The position numbers and the translations under genes were made by a program. Positions 8,077 to 18,103 of a stretch of DNA of 64,000 nucleotides are shown piece by piece. Positions within the stretch are counted from its first letter, which is position 1. Each line of letters starts with the position of its first letter. The notes beneath the pieces are model-generated. The model ran no database searches. It was not told where the DNA came from and saw only the letters and a list, made by a program, of their open reading frames with translations. Origin of the DNA: DATAGF01 sp963835685 (GTDB taxonomy: Bacteria; Actinomycetota; Thermoleophilia; Miltoncostaeales; Miltoncostaeaceae); NCBI GenBank assembly GCA_963835685.1, contig CAWIGI010000013.1:186001-250000 (forward strand), written 5' to 3'.

Positions 8077-9435
8077 ATGAGCACGGAACCCCTCGCCACC
8101 CCCGCCGGCCTCGACGTGGTCACGCCGGCAGACCCGGGCTGGGACGACGCCCGCCGCGCGTGGAACCTCGCGGCCGACCAGCGACCGGCGGCGGTCGCGA
8201 TGCCGCGGGATGCCGGTCAGGTCGCCGCCGCGCTCGCGCACGCGCGCGCCGCGGCGCTGCGCGTGGCCGTCCAGGCCACCGGACACGGCGCCGGTCCACG
8301 CCGCAAGCTGGAGGGCGCGCTCCTGATCAACACGTCGCGCATGCGCGGAGCGTCCGTCGATCCGGCGAGCCGCATCGCGAGGGCCGAGGCCGGCGCCCAA
8401 TGGCGGGACGTCGGGCCCCTGGCCGCCGAGCACGGGCTGGCGGCCCTGCACGGCTCGGCCCCGGACGTGGGCGTCGTCGGCTACACGCTCGGCGGCGGCG
8501 TGGGCTGGCTCGCGCGTCGCTACGGGCTGGCGGCCAACTCCGTCGCCGCCATCGAGCTCGTGACGGCCGCCGGCGAGCCCGTCCGCTGCGACGCCGAGAC
8601 CGAGCCGGACCTCTTCTGGGCCATGCGCGGGGGCGGCGGCAACTTCGGCGTCGTGACGGCGCTCGAGTTCCGCCTCTACCCGGTCGACTCGCTGAACGCC
8701 GGCTGGCTCGTCTGGCCATGGGACGACACCCGCCGGGTGCTGAGCCGCTGGTCGGAGTGGGTCGAGACCGTGCCCGACGAGGTCAGCTCGGTCGGGCGGA
8801 TCATGCAGCTGCCGCCCCTGCCCGACCTGCCCGAGGCGCTCCGGGGGCGCCAGCTCGTGGTCGTGGACGCGGCGATCCTCGCGGACGAAGGCGAGGCGGC
8901 GCGCCTCCTGGCGCCCCTGCGCGAGCTGGGCCCCGAGCTCGACACCTTCGCCCAGGTCCCGGCGACGGCGCTGTCCGAGCTGCACATGGACCCGCCCGAG
9001 CCGGTCCCGGCCGCCTCCGACGGCTCCATCATCGATGCGTTCCCGCGCGAGGCGGTCGACGCCCTGGCGGACGTCGCCGGCCCCGGCTCGGGCTCCCCGC
9101 TGGTCACCGTCGAGCTCCGCCACATCGGCGGCGCGCTCGGGCGGGAGCCCGCCGGCGCGGGCGCCCTCGGCCGCATCGAGGGCCGCTTCCTGGTCTTCGC
9201 GGCCGGCATCGCGATGTCCCCGGAGGCGGCCAAGGCCGCGGCCGAGGCGACGGAGCGCGTGATCGCGGTCATGTCGGAGTGGGGCTCGGGGCGGACGTTC
9301 CTGAACTTCGCCGACGCCCCGGCCGCGACGGAGACCATGTTCGACCCCCAGGCGTACCGGCGCCTGACTGAGATCCGGTCGCGGGTCAACCCCGACGGGC
9401 TGCTCCTGGCGAACCATCCGATTCCCGCCGCCTGA
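8077..9435 (+). CDS. FAD-linked oxidoreductase (PCMH/BBE type)
   Basis: This 452-residue protein has an N-terminal FAD-binding PCMH domain (RPAAVAMPRDAGQVAAAL, GHGAGPRRKLEG, then GYTLGGGVGWLARRYGL) and a C-terminal berberine-bridge-like region ending NPDGLLLANHPI. The AVQATGHGAG stretch lies where many family members carry a histidine that attaches FAD covalently. The ATG at 8077 follows GACGGGACG, a plausible ribosome-binding site. Substrate is unknown. Relatives oxidise sugars, polyketides or alkaloids. A paralogue is encoded at 18994-20431. Confidence 0.85.
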   Translation: MSTEPLATPAGLDVVTPADPGWDDARRAWNLAADQRPAAVAMPRDAGQVAAALAHARAAALRVAVQATGHGAGPRRKLEGALLINTSRMRGASVDPASRIARAEAGAQWRDVGPLAAEHGLAALHGSAPDVGVVGYTLGGGVGWLARRYGLAANSVAAIELVTAAGEPVRCDAETEPDLFWAMRGGGGNFGVVTALEFRLYPVDSLNAGWLVWPWDDTRRVLSRWSEWVETVPDEVSSVGRIMQLPPLPDLPEALRGRQLVVVDAAILADEGEAARLLAPLRELGPELDTFAQVPATALSELHMDPPEPVPAASDGSIIDAFPREAVDALADVAGPGSGSPLVTVELRHIGGALGREPAGAGALGRIEGRFLVFAAGIAMSPEAAKAAAEATERVIAVMSEWGSGRTFLNFADAPAATETMFDPQAYRRLTEIRSRVNPDGLLLANHPIPAA

Positions 9436-9484
9436 GGGGGGTACGCTTTGGCCCAGCGGAGGTCCTGAATCGAGGGAGGTCGGC

Positions 9485-10564
<1,080 letters not shown>

Positions 10565-10631
10565 GCCGGCCCTGACCGTCGCGCCCGCGCCGGCGGCGCG
10601 GCGGTCCGCGCCCGGTGCCGCCGGGGCCCGC

Positions 10632-11783
10632 GTGCTGGTCCTGTGGACCGGGTACCGCGCCGGCGTCCAGGCGTGCCGGTCGCTCGCGCGCGCCGGCCAC
10701 CGCGTGGTGGGCGCCCACCCGGAGGGCGCGGCGGGAGGCTCGTCGAGGTGGTGCCGCCGGCCGCTGCGATACCCACCGCCCGGCGACGGCGCCGAGGCGT
10801 TCCTCGAGCGCCTGGAGGAGCTCTGCCGGCGCGAGTCCATCGACGTGGTCCTGCCGGTCAACGAGGACATCGTGCGCCTGCTCGCGGAGCGCCGGCCCGA
10901 CCTGGGCGGCGCGGTCGCCGTCGGCCCCGACGAGGCGCAGTACCGGGCGCTCTGCGACAAGCGCGAGCTGGCCCGCACCGCCCTGGCGGTGGGCGTCGAG
11001 CACCCCGGGACGATCACGGTCGGCCCCGACGGGCCCGACGGGCCGTGGCCGGCGCTCCCCTGCATGATCAAGCCGGTGGTGTCGCGCTCCGACATGTCGG
11101 TGGCGGGCATCAGCTTCGCGGCGACGCCGGAGGAGCGCGACGCGGCTGTGGACCGCCTCCTCGACGCGGGCATCGAGGCCCTCGTCCAGGAGCGCATCGA
11201 GGGGCGCAGGTGGGTCGGCCACTGCGTGCGGGACGCGACCCGCCTCGACCTCGTCTGCTCCAGGATCTCGCGCGACTACCCCCGCCGCACCGGCGTCGCG
11301 TGCGTGCAGCGCACCACGTCCCCGCCGGACGGGCTGGAGTCGGCCATCGAGCGGCTCCTCGGCCACGTGGACTACCGCGGGCCCGCGACGATCAGCTTCC
11401 TGGAGCGCGACGGGCGCCTGTACGTGCACGACGTCAACCTGCGCCTCGGCGCCTCGGTGGGCCTCATGGTCGGCAGCGGCTTCGACCTGCCGCGCCGGGC
11501 GGTCGAGGCGGCCCTGGGCGTCGACTCGCCGGCGCCCCCGGCCTGGACGCCCATCCGCTACGTCTGGCTCGACGGCGAGCTGGAGGCCCTCCGGGATGCC
11601 CTGCGAGGCCGCGACGTGGGGGAGTCGGCCGCGCGGGTCGCCGGGCGGATCGCCGCCGCGTTGGCGCTTCCGGGCCGGATGACCGATCCCGGGATCCTCG
11701 ACCCCTGGTGGCTGGGGACGAGGGCGGCGCGGGTTGCGCGGGTCGTCCCGTGGCGGACGAGCAGGTCCGGCTCGGGCGCGTAG
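10632..11783 (+). CDS. ATP-grasp family protein (carbamoyl-phosphate synthase-like fold)
   Basis: The 383-residue protein has a pre-ATP-grasp Rossmann region (VLWTGYRAGVQACRSLARAG), a segment IDVVLPVNEDIVRLL, the domain entry ALCDKRELARTAL, a lysine-bearing strand MIKPVVSRSDMSVAG, and the metal-binding end YVHDVNLRLGASVGLMVGSGFDL. This layout is that of ATP-grasp ligases that activate a carboxylate as acyl phosphate. Substrate is unknown. It is followed 89 bases later by a second, unrelated ATP-grasp gene, so they may modify the same envelope molecule. GTG at 10632 is used. Another start slightly upstream is possible. Confidence 0.75.
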   Translation: MLVLWTGYRAGVQACRSLARAGHRVVGAHPEGAAGGSSRWCRRPLRYPPPGDGAEAFLERLEELCRRESIDVVLPVNEDIVRLLAERRPDLGGAVAVGPDEAQYRALCDKRELARTALAVGVEHPGTITVGPDGPDGPWPALPCMIKPVVSRSDMSVAGISFAATPEERDAAVDRLLDAGIEALVQERIEGRRWVGHCVRDATRLDLVCSRISRDYPRRTGVACVQRTTSPPDGLESAIERLLGHVDYRGPATISFLERDGRLYVHDVNLRLGASVGLMVGSGFDLPRRAVEAALGVDSPAPPAWTPIRYVWLDGELEALRDALRGRDVGESAARVAGRIAAALALPGRMTDPGILDPWWLGTRAARVARVVPWRTSRSGSGA

Positions 11784-11872
11784 GCGGCGACTGGCCGTTC
11801 GGCGCGTTCCCGGGGACGACGGCGCCGGATACCCTCGGGAACTCCTGAGCACGCTGGATCCCGGAAGGGCGC

Positions 11873-12973
11873 ATGAGCATCGGTATCGATCCCCGCGTCG
11901 CGCGCGTCGCGCAACGGCTGAACGCGGCCGCGGCACGCTACGACGCCCCGGTCGGCCGGGTGGCGCTGCGGGCGCTGCGGCTGAGGGCGCGCGGGTGGCG
12001 GCTCGGCGACATGGCGGCCGTGGGGCTGCTCGACCCACAGGCGAAGCCGGCGCACAAGCCCTGGGCGGTGGTCCCGCGACACCTGGAGCGGCTCCAGGAG
12101 GCGATCAACCCGCCCGAGGCCGTGCCCCTCTGCGAGGACAAGCGCCTCTTCGACGACGCCTGCCGGCGGTTCGGGCTGCCCACGCCGGCCCTCGCGGCGA
12201 CCCTGGAGCGCTCCCCCGACCCCGTGGCCACCGCCCGCGAGTGGGCGGCGCTCCTTGCCGAGCGGGCGCCGGCCGAGTTCGTCGTGAAGCCCGTCGACGG
12301 CCACCGGGGGATCGGCGTCCGGGTCATGACCCGGGGCCAGGACGGCGCCCTCGACCACCGGGGCGGAGCCGTGCCCTGGGCCGTGCTCGGCGCCGAGCTC
12401 GCGAGGGAGCCCCATCCCGCCTACATCGTCCAGGAGCGGCTGCACCCCCATCCCGACCTCGCCCGGCTCACCGGCAGCCGGGCACTCCAGACCATCCGCG
12501 CCATGACCCTGGTCGAGCCCGATGGGGAGGCGCGCGTCATGGCCTGGGGGATCCGGCTCGCCCTCGGCGATCAGCCCGTCGATTCCTTCCACGGCGGGAC
12601 CACCGGCAACCTCTGGGCTCTGATGAACGACGACGGGTCCCTGGCGACGCCGACGAGGATCGGGCCGGGCGGCTTCGAGTTCGTCTACGTCTCGCGCCAC
12701 CCGACGACCGGGTTGCCCATGGCCGGCTTCGTGGCTCCGCGCTGGGAGGAGGCGCGCGAGCTCGCCCTCCGCGCCGCGCGGGCGTTCAGCGTGCTCCCGG
12801 CCGTCGGGTGGGACGTCGCCGTCACCCCCGACGCGATCGTGCTGTCCGAGGGCAACGCCTGGTGGTCCCTGCTCGACCCCGACGGCCCCATCCACGACGT
12901 CGCCGCCGCCCTGACCGCATCCATCGTGGCGCGGAACGGGACGCCGCCGCGCGCGCTCCGGCGCTGGCCGTGA
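11873..12973 (+). CDS. sugar-transfer-associated ATP-grasp protein
   Basis: The 366-residue protein resembles the sugar-transfer-associated ATP-grasp family, which is found beside glycan and peptidoglycan-modifying genes but has no settled reaction. Visible elements are the domain entry LCEDKRLFDDACRRFGLPTP, the ATP-binding strand FVVKPVDGHRGIGVRV, a YIVQERL strand, TIRAMTLVEP, the FHGGTTGNLWALMN turn and the terminal GWDVAVTPD...LSEGNAWW metal-binding region. ATG 11873 lies behind a GGAAGGGCGC ribosome-binding-like sequence. No signal peptide is present, so it acts in the cytoplasm. Confidence 0.8.
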   Translation: MSIGIDPRVARVAQRLNAAAARYDAPVGRVALRALRLRARGWRLGDMAAVGLLDPQAKPAHKPWAVVPRHLERLQEAINPPEAVPLCEDKRLFDDACRRFGLPTPALAATLERSPDPVATAREWAALLAERAPAEFVVKPVDGHRGIGVRVMTRGQDGALDHRGGAVPWAVLGAELAREPHPAYIVQERLHPHPDLARLTGSRALQTIRAMTLVEPDGEARVMAWGIRLALGDQPVDSFHGGTTGNLWALMNDDGSLATPTRIGPGGFEFVYVSRHPTTGLPMAGFVAPRWEEARELALRAARAFSVLPAVGWDVAVTPDAIVLSEGNAWWSLLDPDGPIHDVAAALTASIVARNGTPPRALRRWP

Positions 12974-12990
12974 CGGCGCGCTGACGCCGA

Positions 12991-13260
12991 TCAGCTCAGC
13001 AGGGCCCAGAGCGCGATCGCGCCCCAGAGGGCCAGGCTGGCGCCCGCCAGGACGAGCACCGCGAGGCCCTCGCGCCGCTCACCCGGGCCGCCGGCGCGAG
13101 GCCTGCGCCTCCGCGCGGACGGCGCCCCGGCGATCCGGGGCCGCGGGGCCGCCGGCCAGCCCGTAGAGCGCCGAGCGCCGTCACGGTGAGGACGATCATG
13201 GCGATCGCGAGGAGCGCGAGCACCGGCTCGTCGGCCGCCGTGCCGACCGCCCAGCCTCGC
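12991..13260 (-). CDS. small two-helix membrane protein, reading frame broken
   Basis: Two hydrophobic stretches lie on this strand in different frames: VLALLAIAMIVLTVTALGAL near 13175-13235 and AVLVLAGASLALWGAIALW ending in a stop at 12991. A middle part in the third frame (YGLAGGPAAPDRRGAV) would join them into a protein of about 85 residues if two single-base indels are assumed. Alternatively these are chance hydrophobic stretches. No family recognised. Confidence 0.35.
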   Translation of the reverse strand, partial: ARLGGRHGGRRAGARAPRDRHDRPHRDGARRSTGWPAAPRPRIAGAPSARRRRPRAGGPGERREGLAVLVLAGASLALWGAIALWALLS

Positions 13261-13299
13261 GGCCAGCGACGGCTGGCCGGACGCAACCTCTGCGGCGAC

Positions 13300-14147
13300 C
13301 GCCCCCAGGGTCAGGGAAAGCGGGCCCGACACCTCGTGCTCGGTCGCGGCCGGATGGCGCGGCGAGGGCCGCGGTCGCCCCGCCGGTGGCACCCGCAGAC
13401 CCCGTCGCGGGCGGCGACGACCCGGCGCCGGCGGCGACCAGGCGGCCGAGCGCGCGGCAGGCGCCCGCCACGCGAGCGGCCACGCTCACGACCTGGCGCT
13501 CGGCCGAGGCCGCCGCTCGCGCGCCCTGCGAGGACCTGCCGGCTGCTGCCGTCTCGCGGAACTGCCCGGCGGGCGCGGACGAGCGCCGCGGGCCCGAGGC
13601 CCGCGACGACCCGCCGGACCCGGACGGCGTCCGCGCCGCTCCGACGACCGAGGACGCGGCCGCCGACAGCCCGCCCGGGGTCGGCACCGCCGGGGCCGCG
13701 ACGGACGGCGCGCGGACCGCGGGCGCCGAGGGCCGGGGAGCGGGCACCGATGGAGTCGGCAGGGACGGCTTCGGCAGGGGCGGCTTCGGCACGGTGGGCG
13801 CCGGCAGCGTCGGCGACGGGATGGCGGGGGACGGCAGCGACGGCGCCGGAGGCGTCGGGAGCGATGGGACCGGCGGCGTGCGCACGGGCGGCACCCGCAC
13901 GGGCGGCGAGGGCGCCGGCGGGGTGCGCACCGGCGGGGTGGGCGCCGGCGGGGTGGGCGCCGGAACTGCGGGGACGGGCGGCGCCGGGAGCCGTGGAGTC
14001 GGGAGCCGTGGCGTCGGGACCTCCGGCACCGGGACCGGGGCCGATGGAAGCGACGGCGTGGGCAGCGCGAGCGCGGAGGCCGCGCCGATGCGCGACCCAC
14101 GCCACGGCGGCCACGACCACCGCCAGCCCACGACTTGCCAGGCTCAT
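13300..14147 (-). CDS. exported proline-rich repeat protein, frameshifted near its start
   Basis: From ATG 14147 the strand encodes a signal-peptide-like start (MSLASRGLAVVVAAVAWVA). One base shift near 14085 then leads into a long region of degenerate PTP/PPVP/LPTP repeats from about 14070 to 13690, followed by a Ser/Ala/Arg-rich part. The repeats read LPTPSLP, PTPRLP, PAPTPP, VPPVRTPP and similar. Such regions span the cell wall or act as linkers. The 3' end is not clear: the repeat frame stays open to 13196, but balanced composition moves to another frame near 13330. Function unknown. Confidence 0.45.
13690..14070 (-). repeat. degenerate proline-repeat coding tract
   Basis: About 380 bases of imperfect 9-15 base units encoding Pro-Thr-Pro, Pro-Pro-Val and Leu-Pro motifs on the minus strand. 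On the plus strand it appears as GGCG-rich glycine/alanine units. Such tracts are prone to slippage and assembly error. Confidence 0.7.
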
Positions 14148-14177
14148 GCCGTCTCCCTACCCAACTCCGGGTAGTCT

Positions 14178-14205
14178 CACTCAGAATCTGCTGAATTTAC
14201 AATTC
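14178..14205. promoter_or_regulatory. AT-rich divergent promoter region with a GAATT-TAC-AATTC palindrome
   Basis: An unusually AT-rich island (about 40% GC) in a window near 74% lies between the divergent proline-rich and secreted-protein genes. It contains the perfect 5-base inverted repeat GAATT TAC AATTC at 14193-14205, a candidate operator overlapping a promoter. No -35/-10 pair can be assigned with confidence. Confidence 0.4.
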
Positions 14206-14252
14206 GAGGTCGAGCGAACGTGCCGATCCCTCCCCGCTCGAGGCTTGCCCAG

Positions 14253-14873
14253 ATGAGACGCCTGCCCGTCCTGGGGATCGTGGGCCTCGTCGCGCTCCTC
14301 GCGCTCGCCTCCGGCACGCGGGCCGGTCACGGTGCCGAGAGCGGCGCCACCGCCGATGGCGCGCTCGCGGCCGGCGCGCACCAGGCGGCTGACGAGCCGA
14401 TCGTCACGCTCAAGCTGCGCGCGAGTGGCGTGCGCGGCGGCGGCGGCGCCAGGGTCGCGATCACGGGCACGTTCCGGGGCCGCGCCCCGGCAGGGCGCCG
14501 GATGTACGCGCTGGCGCCCGTCGGTGAGGCCATCGTGACCCACCGGCACGGGACGGCCGCGCCCCAGCGGGCACGGGTCGAGCGGATCCTCCTGGACGCG
14601 CGGAGCGGCCGGGGGCACCTGAGGATCGTCGCGAGCGCATCGCTGATCGGCGGACCGGCCATCGCCGGCCCGGGCGGAACCTGCCGGCGCGTCACCGTCC
14701 GTCACGCCGTCAGCCCGGAGGCCGGCACGGCGGTCCTGCGCTGGGCCTGCCGCCGTGCCGGGGCCGACCGCTCGCGGCCGATCCACCTCGACGTCCTCGC
14801 GCGGCCGCGCGACGCGCTCGTCCTCGAACTACACGCTCACCAGGCGGCCCTGCTCACGCGCTCCGGCGCCTGA
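14253..14873 (+). CDS. secreted protein of unknown function
   Basis: Starts with a signal peptide (MRRLPVLGIVGLVALLALA, cleavage probably after SGTRA). The mature part of about 180 residues is beta-rich with a GTFRGRAPAGRRMYALAPVG segment, two cysteines (TCRRVTVR and RWACRRAG) that could form a disulphide, and no catalytic motif that I recognise. A GTG at 14220 gives an 11-residue longer form. The ATG is preferred because the positively charged n-region follows it directly. Confidence 0.65.
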   Translation: MRRLPVLGIVGLVALLALASGTRAGHGAESGATADGALAAGAHQAADEPIVTLKLRASGVRGGGGARVAITGTFRGRAPAGRRMYALAPVGEAIVTHRHGTAAPQRARVERILLDARSGRGHLRIVASASLIGGPAIAGPGGTCRRVTVRHAVSPEAGTAVLRWACRRAGADRSRPIHLDVLARPRDALVLELHAHQAALLTRSGA

Positions 14874-15118
14874 GAGCCGCCGCGCCCACGCCGGTGCTGA
14901 CGCGAGGGCGGCGTGGTGGGCGCCGCGGACCCTCCCCCGGCGCCCCACGCATCGTCACCGGGTTTTCCCCCACGGCCGTGCCCGCCTCGACGGAGCGCGA
15001 GGTGCGGAAAGGCCGCAGCGGCGGCTCAGCGCGCGTGCCGATGGATACGGGACGCCGGCCCGCGCATCCTCTCGCATCCGGCGAGGACGCGTCGGGTCCA
15101 ACGGCGACAAGGGGAGAC

Positions 15119-15745
15119 GTGAGCAATCTGCGGAAGCTGTTCTGGGCGGGAGGGATCCTGGCGGGCGTGCTGCTGATCGTCGCCGGGGGCCTGTGGATCT
15201 GGCAGGGCGTGAGCGGGCGCGACGAGGTCCAGGAGACCATCAGCCGCGAGCAGATCGTCGGCACGCCGGACATGCGCCCGGCGGACGTCCCCGCGGACCT
15301 GGTCGAGGACCCTCCGACCTGCGACGTGGCGGGCGAGCCCATCACGACCGGCGACGAGGCCCGCTGCTTCGCCGAGTACATGCGCGTCCACGCGCTCGAG
15401 GGCACCGGCGGCAGGACCTTCTCCGAGATGGGGCGCTTCCTCGACCCGGCCGGCAACGAGACCTCCGACCAGGAGGCGGCGGCCAAGGATCCCAAGACCG
15501 GAGCGCCGGTCGCCAACCCGGCGCGCGAGACGTGGGTCACCCAGCGAGCCCTCGCCACCGGGCTCGAGCTCGCGTTCGTCGGAGAGCAGGTCTCGGTCTT
15601 CGCGATCGCGACGGGGGCGCTGTTCGTCGTGATCGGCATCGGCCTGCTGGTGATGCTGCTCGTTGGCGGCGTGCTCGGGAACCCGTTCGAGAAGCGCGCG
15701 GGGCTCGCTCGAGCCCGAGCTGGTGCGCGTGATCCGGCTGCTTGA
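15119..15745 (+). CDS. two-helix membrane protein, C-terminus possibly altered by an IS110 remnant
   Basis: GTG 15119 follows AAGGGGAGAC, a good ribosome-binding site. The 208-residue protein has one N-terminal helix (LFWAGGILAGVLLIVAGGLWIW), an extracytoplasmic region of about 115 residues with a cysteine pair (PPTCDVAG and EARCFAEYM), and a second helix (FVVIGIGLLVMLLVGGVLG). The last 15 residues (after NPFEKR) read into DNA that in another frame encodes an IS110 transposase fragment, so the natural C-terminus may have been replaced. No family recognised. Confidence 0.65.
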   Translation: MSNLRKLFWAGGILAGVLLIVAGGLWIWQGVSGRDEVQETISREQIVGTPDMRPADVPADLVEDPPTCDVAGEPITTGDEARCFAEYMRVHALEGTGGRTFSEMGRFLDPAGNETSDQEAAAKDPKTGAPVANPARETWVTQRALATGLELAFVGEQVSVFAIATGALFVVIGIGLLVMLLVGGVLGNPFEKRAGLARARAGARDPAA

Positions 15746-16211
15746 GCTCTCGCGCCGCCAGGCGGTACGCGATCGCACCCAGCTGATCCAGCGGCTGCGG
15801 GCGCTGTGGGTGCAGATCGACCCGCAAGCCGAGGACGCCGTGGTCGCCTGCCACCGGAAGAAGGTGCTGGCGCGCCTTCGGGTGATCAGCTTCGGGCACG
15901 GGCTCGCCGCCGAGGTGGCGGGCCGAAGCGTGCGCCAGCTGGCCGCCGACATCGAGCGGCTCAACCTGCGGATTGCCCAGATCGAGGATGAGCTGGCCGA
16001 GCTGCTCGAGCGCCACGGCAACCCGGTGGCGGACCTGCACGGGGCCGGGGCGACGGTGGCCTCTGCCCTGATCGCCCAGGCCGGCGACGTTCGGCGCTTC
16101 CGTAGCCCGGCGGCCTTCGGCCGCTACTCGGGAACGGCGCCGATCCCGTGCGGATCGGGCCAGAGCGCGGGCCGTCACCGCCTGCACCGCGGCGGCAACC
16201 GCCAGCTCCCT
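15700..16211 (+). pseudogene. IS110-family transposase remnant
   Basis: About 170 codons encode the middle and C-terminal part of an IS110-type transposase: the linker helix RRQAVRDRTQLIQRLRALW, a coiled-coil IAQIEDELAELLERHGN, and the Transposase_20 region GDVRRFRSPAAFGRYSGTAPIP...RGGNRQL. The N-terminal DEDD RuvC-like domain and the last helices are missing, so it cannot transpose. It sits between a membrane protein gene and a LuxR-type gene whose frame it happens to share. No terminal inverted repeats are visible, as expected for IS110. Confidence 0.85.
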
Positions 16212-16259
16212 AGCTCTTCCCGGCGGCGGGCGCCTCCGCCGGAGGCCGTGAGGGAGATC

Positions 16260-16293
16260 GCTCGCGCCCGCGCAGCACCCGCGGGCGCGAGCC
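16260..16293. terminator. strong GC hairpin after the IS110 remnant
   Basis: An inverted repeat GCTCGCGCCCGCG / CGCGGGCGCGAGC with a short loop. It lies between the transposase remnant and the LuxR-type gene and could insulate the latter. There is no T-run, so intrinsic terminator activity is uncertain. Confidence 0.45.
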
Positions 16294-16334
16294 CCTGCTC
16301 GTCGTCGCGGGGTCGGAGGGGGGACAATGGGGGC

Positions 16335-17969
16335 ATGGGGCGCGACGAGCTCGAACGCGGCCGGACGTCGTACGCGCAACGCGCGTGGGGAGATGCCTAC
16401 GAGTCGCTGGCGCGGGTCGATCGCGAGGCACCGCTGGCCCCCGAGGACCTCGAGCTCCTCGCGACGACCTCGTACATGCTCGGCCGCGACGACGAGCAGC
16501 TCCAGACGCTGGAGCGAGCGCATCACGGCTACGTCAACCGCGGCGACTGGCCGCGCGCCGTGCGCTGCGCCTTCTGGCTCGGCGTGCATCTCATGGTGCG
16601 CGGGGAGATCGCGCGCACCGCCGGATGGTTCGGGCGGGCCGAGCGGCTGCTCGACCACGCGGGGCGTGACTGCGTCGAGCGGGGGTACCTGTTGGTCGCG
16701 ACCGATCTCCGGCACCGCCTGGCCGGTGACTTGCAGGCCGCGGCCGCGTCCGCCGCCGCCGCCGCCGAGGTCGCCGAGCGCTTCGGCGATGCGGACCTGC
16801 TCGCCCTCGCGCTCATGGATCAGGGCGGCTATCTGGTCAGGCAGGAGCGGGTGGAGGAGGGCCTCGGCAAGCTCGACGAGGCCATGGTCGCGGCGACGGC
16901 GGGGGAGCTGTCGCCGATCGTGACCGGCCTGGTCTACTGCAGCGTGATCGAGAGCTGCCAGGAGGCGCACGAGCTGCGCCGCGCCAGCGAGTGGACGGCG
17001 GCCTTGACCCGCTGGTGCGATCGGCAGCCCGGCCTGGTGCCGTTCACCGGCACGTGCCTGATCCATCGCGCGGAGCTCATGCAGATCACCGGTGAGTGGG
17101 GAGCTGCGCTGGAGGAGGCGCGCCTGGCGGCCGAGCGCTTCGCGCTGCGATCGAACGAGCTTGCGGCCGGTCAGGCGTCCTACCGGCAGGGGGAGGTGCT
17201 CCGTCTCCAGGGAGACCTGGCGGCCGCCGAGCAGGCCTATCGGGACGCGAGCCGCTGCGGGTACGAGCCCCAGCCGGGCCTGGCGCTCCTGCTCCTGGCC
17301 CAGGGCCGGACCGGCGCGGCGGCCGCCGCGATCGACCAGGTCCTCGCAGGGACGACCGAGTGGGTCGAGCGATCGCGGCTTCTGCCCGCCTGCGTGGAGA
17401 TCATGCTGGCCGCCGACGATCGCGAGCGGGCGCGCAGCGCGTGCGCGGAGCTCGAGGGGATCGCGGCGAGCCTCGGGAGCGCCATGCTGCGCGCGCTCGC
17501 CGGTCGCGCCCGAGGGGCGGTCGAGCTCGCGGACGGCGATGCCCGCGCCGCCCTGGTCGCGCTGCGCCGCGCGTGGAGGCTGTGGCACGACCTCGACGCG
17601 CCGTACGAGGCCGCGCGAGCCCGCGTCCTCATCGCGCAGGCCTGCCGGTCGCTGGGAGACGACGAGACCTCTGCGCTGGAGCTGGAAGCGGCCCGCTCGG
17701 CGTTCGCGCACCTGGGGGCGGCGCCGGACCTCGCCCTCGTCGACTCGCTCGTCGGAACGGCGGCGTCGGGCGATGCCGCGGGGCTGACGGCACGCGAGCT
17801 GCAGGTTCTCCGCCTGGTCGCCGCGGGCGAGAGCAACAAGGCGATCGCCGCCGAGCTGGGCCTCAGCAAGCGGACGGTCGACCGTCACGTGAGCAACATC
17901 TTCGCGAAGCTGCGCGTCTCGACGCGCGCCGCCGCGACGGCGTTCGCCTACGAGCACGAGCTCATCTGA
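16335..17969 (+). CDS. TPR-containing LuxR-family transcriptional regulator
   Basis: The 544-residue protein has alanine-rich helical repeats with TPR spacing over residues 1-470 (for example YESLARVDREAPLAPEDLELL, AAEQAYRDASRCG) and a LuxR/GerE DNA-binding domain at the end: LTARELQVLRLVAAGESNKA, then AELGLSKRTVDRHVSNIFAKL. There is no N-terminal P-loop, so it is not a full LAL/MalT regulator. The ATG at 16335 is chosen because the upstream frame belongs to the IS110 remnant. It is followed by a hydrolase-like gene and an FAD oxidase gene, which are its likely targets. Confidence 0.88.
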   Translation: MGRDELERGRTSYAQRAWGDAYESLARVDREAPLAPEDLELLATTSYMLGRDDEQLQTLERAHHGYVNRGDWPRAVRCAFWLGVHLMVRGEIARTAGWFGRAERLLDHAGRDCVERGYLLVATDLRHRLAGDLQAAAASAAAAAEVAERFGDADLLALALMDQGGYLVRQERVEEGLGKLDEAMVAATAGELSPIVTGLVYCSVIESCQEAHELRRASEWTAALTRWCDRQPGLVPFTGTCLIHRAELMQITGEWGAALEEARLAAERFALRSNELAAGQASYRQGEVLRLQGDLAAAEQAYRDASRCGYEPQPGLALLLLAQGRTGAAAAAIDQVLAGTTEWVERSRLLPACVEIMLAADDRERARSACAELEGIAASLGSAMLRALAGRARGAVELADGDARAALVALRRAWRLWHDLDAPYEAARARVLIAQACRSLGDDETSALELEAARSAFAHLGAAPDLALVDSLVGTAASGDAAGLTARELQVLRLVAAGESNKAIAAELGLSKRTVDRHVSNIFAKLRVSTRAAATAFAYEHELI

Positions 17970-17986
17970 GCCGAATCCCGCCGCCT

Positions 17987-18004
17987 GTGGGTCGAAGTAC
18001 CCAC
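17987..18004. promoter_or_regulatory. inverted repeat GTGGGT-N6-ACCCAC
   Basis: A perfect 6-base inverted repeat with a 6-base spacer lies 18 bases after the regulator stop and 100 bases before the hydrolase start. It could be an operator for the LuxR-type protein or a weak terminator hairpin. Only the symmetry is seen. Confidence 0.4.
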
Positions 18005-18103
18005 GGCGCCGGCGGGCGCACGTTGGGTCGTTCGGCCGAAGCGGATCCCTCCCCCGCCACGGCACATTCCGCGCCAGCAGCCACGAACGAAGCGGGGTGT
18101 GCC

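Noticed and set aside
13690..14070. CRISPR array or tandem repeat element
   Set aside because: Units are degenerate, of variable length and coding (Pro-Thr-Pro). There are no constant repeats with unique spacers and no cas genes.
13386..14174. Plus-strand glycine-rich (PE-PGRS-like) protein
   Set aside because: It is the complement of the proline repeats. The minus strand has the signal peptide and promoter-side logic.
15663..16334. N-terminal extension of the LuxR-type regulator into the IS110 remnant
   Set aside because: The frame is continuous, but the upstream part is recognisably transposase. A separate ATG at 16335 suits the regulator, and a strong hairpin lies between.
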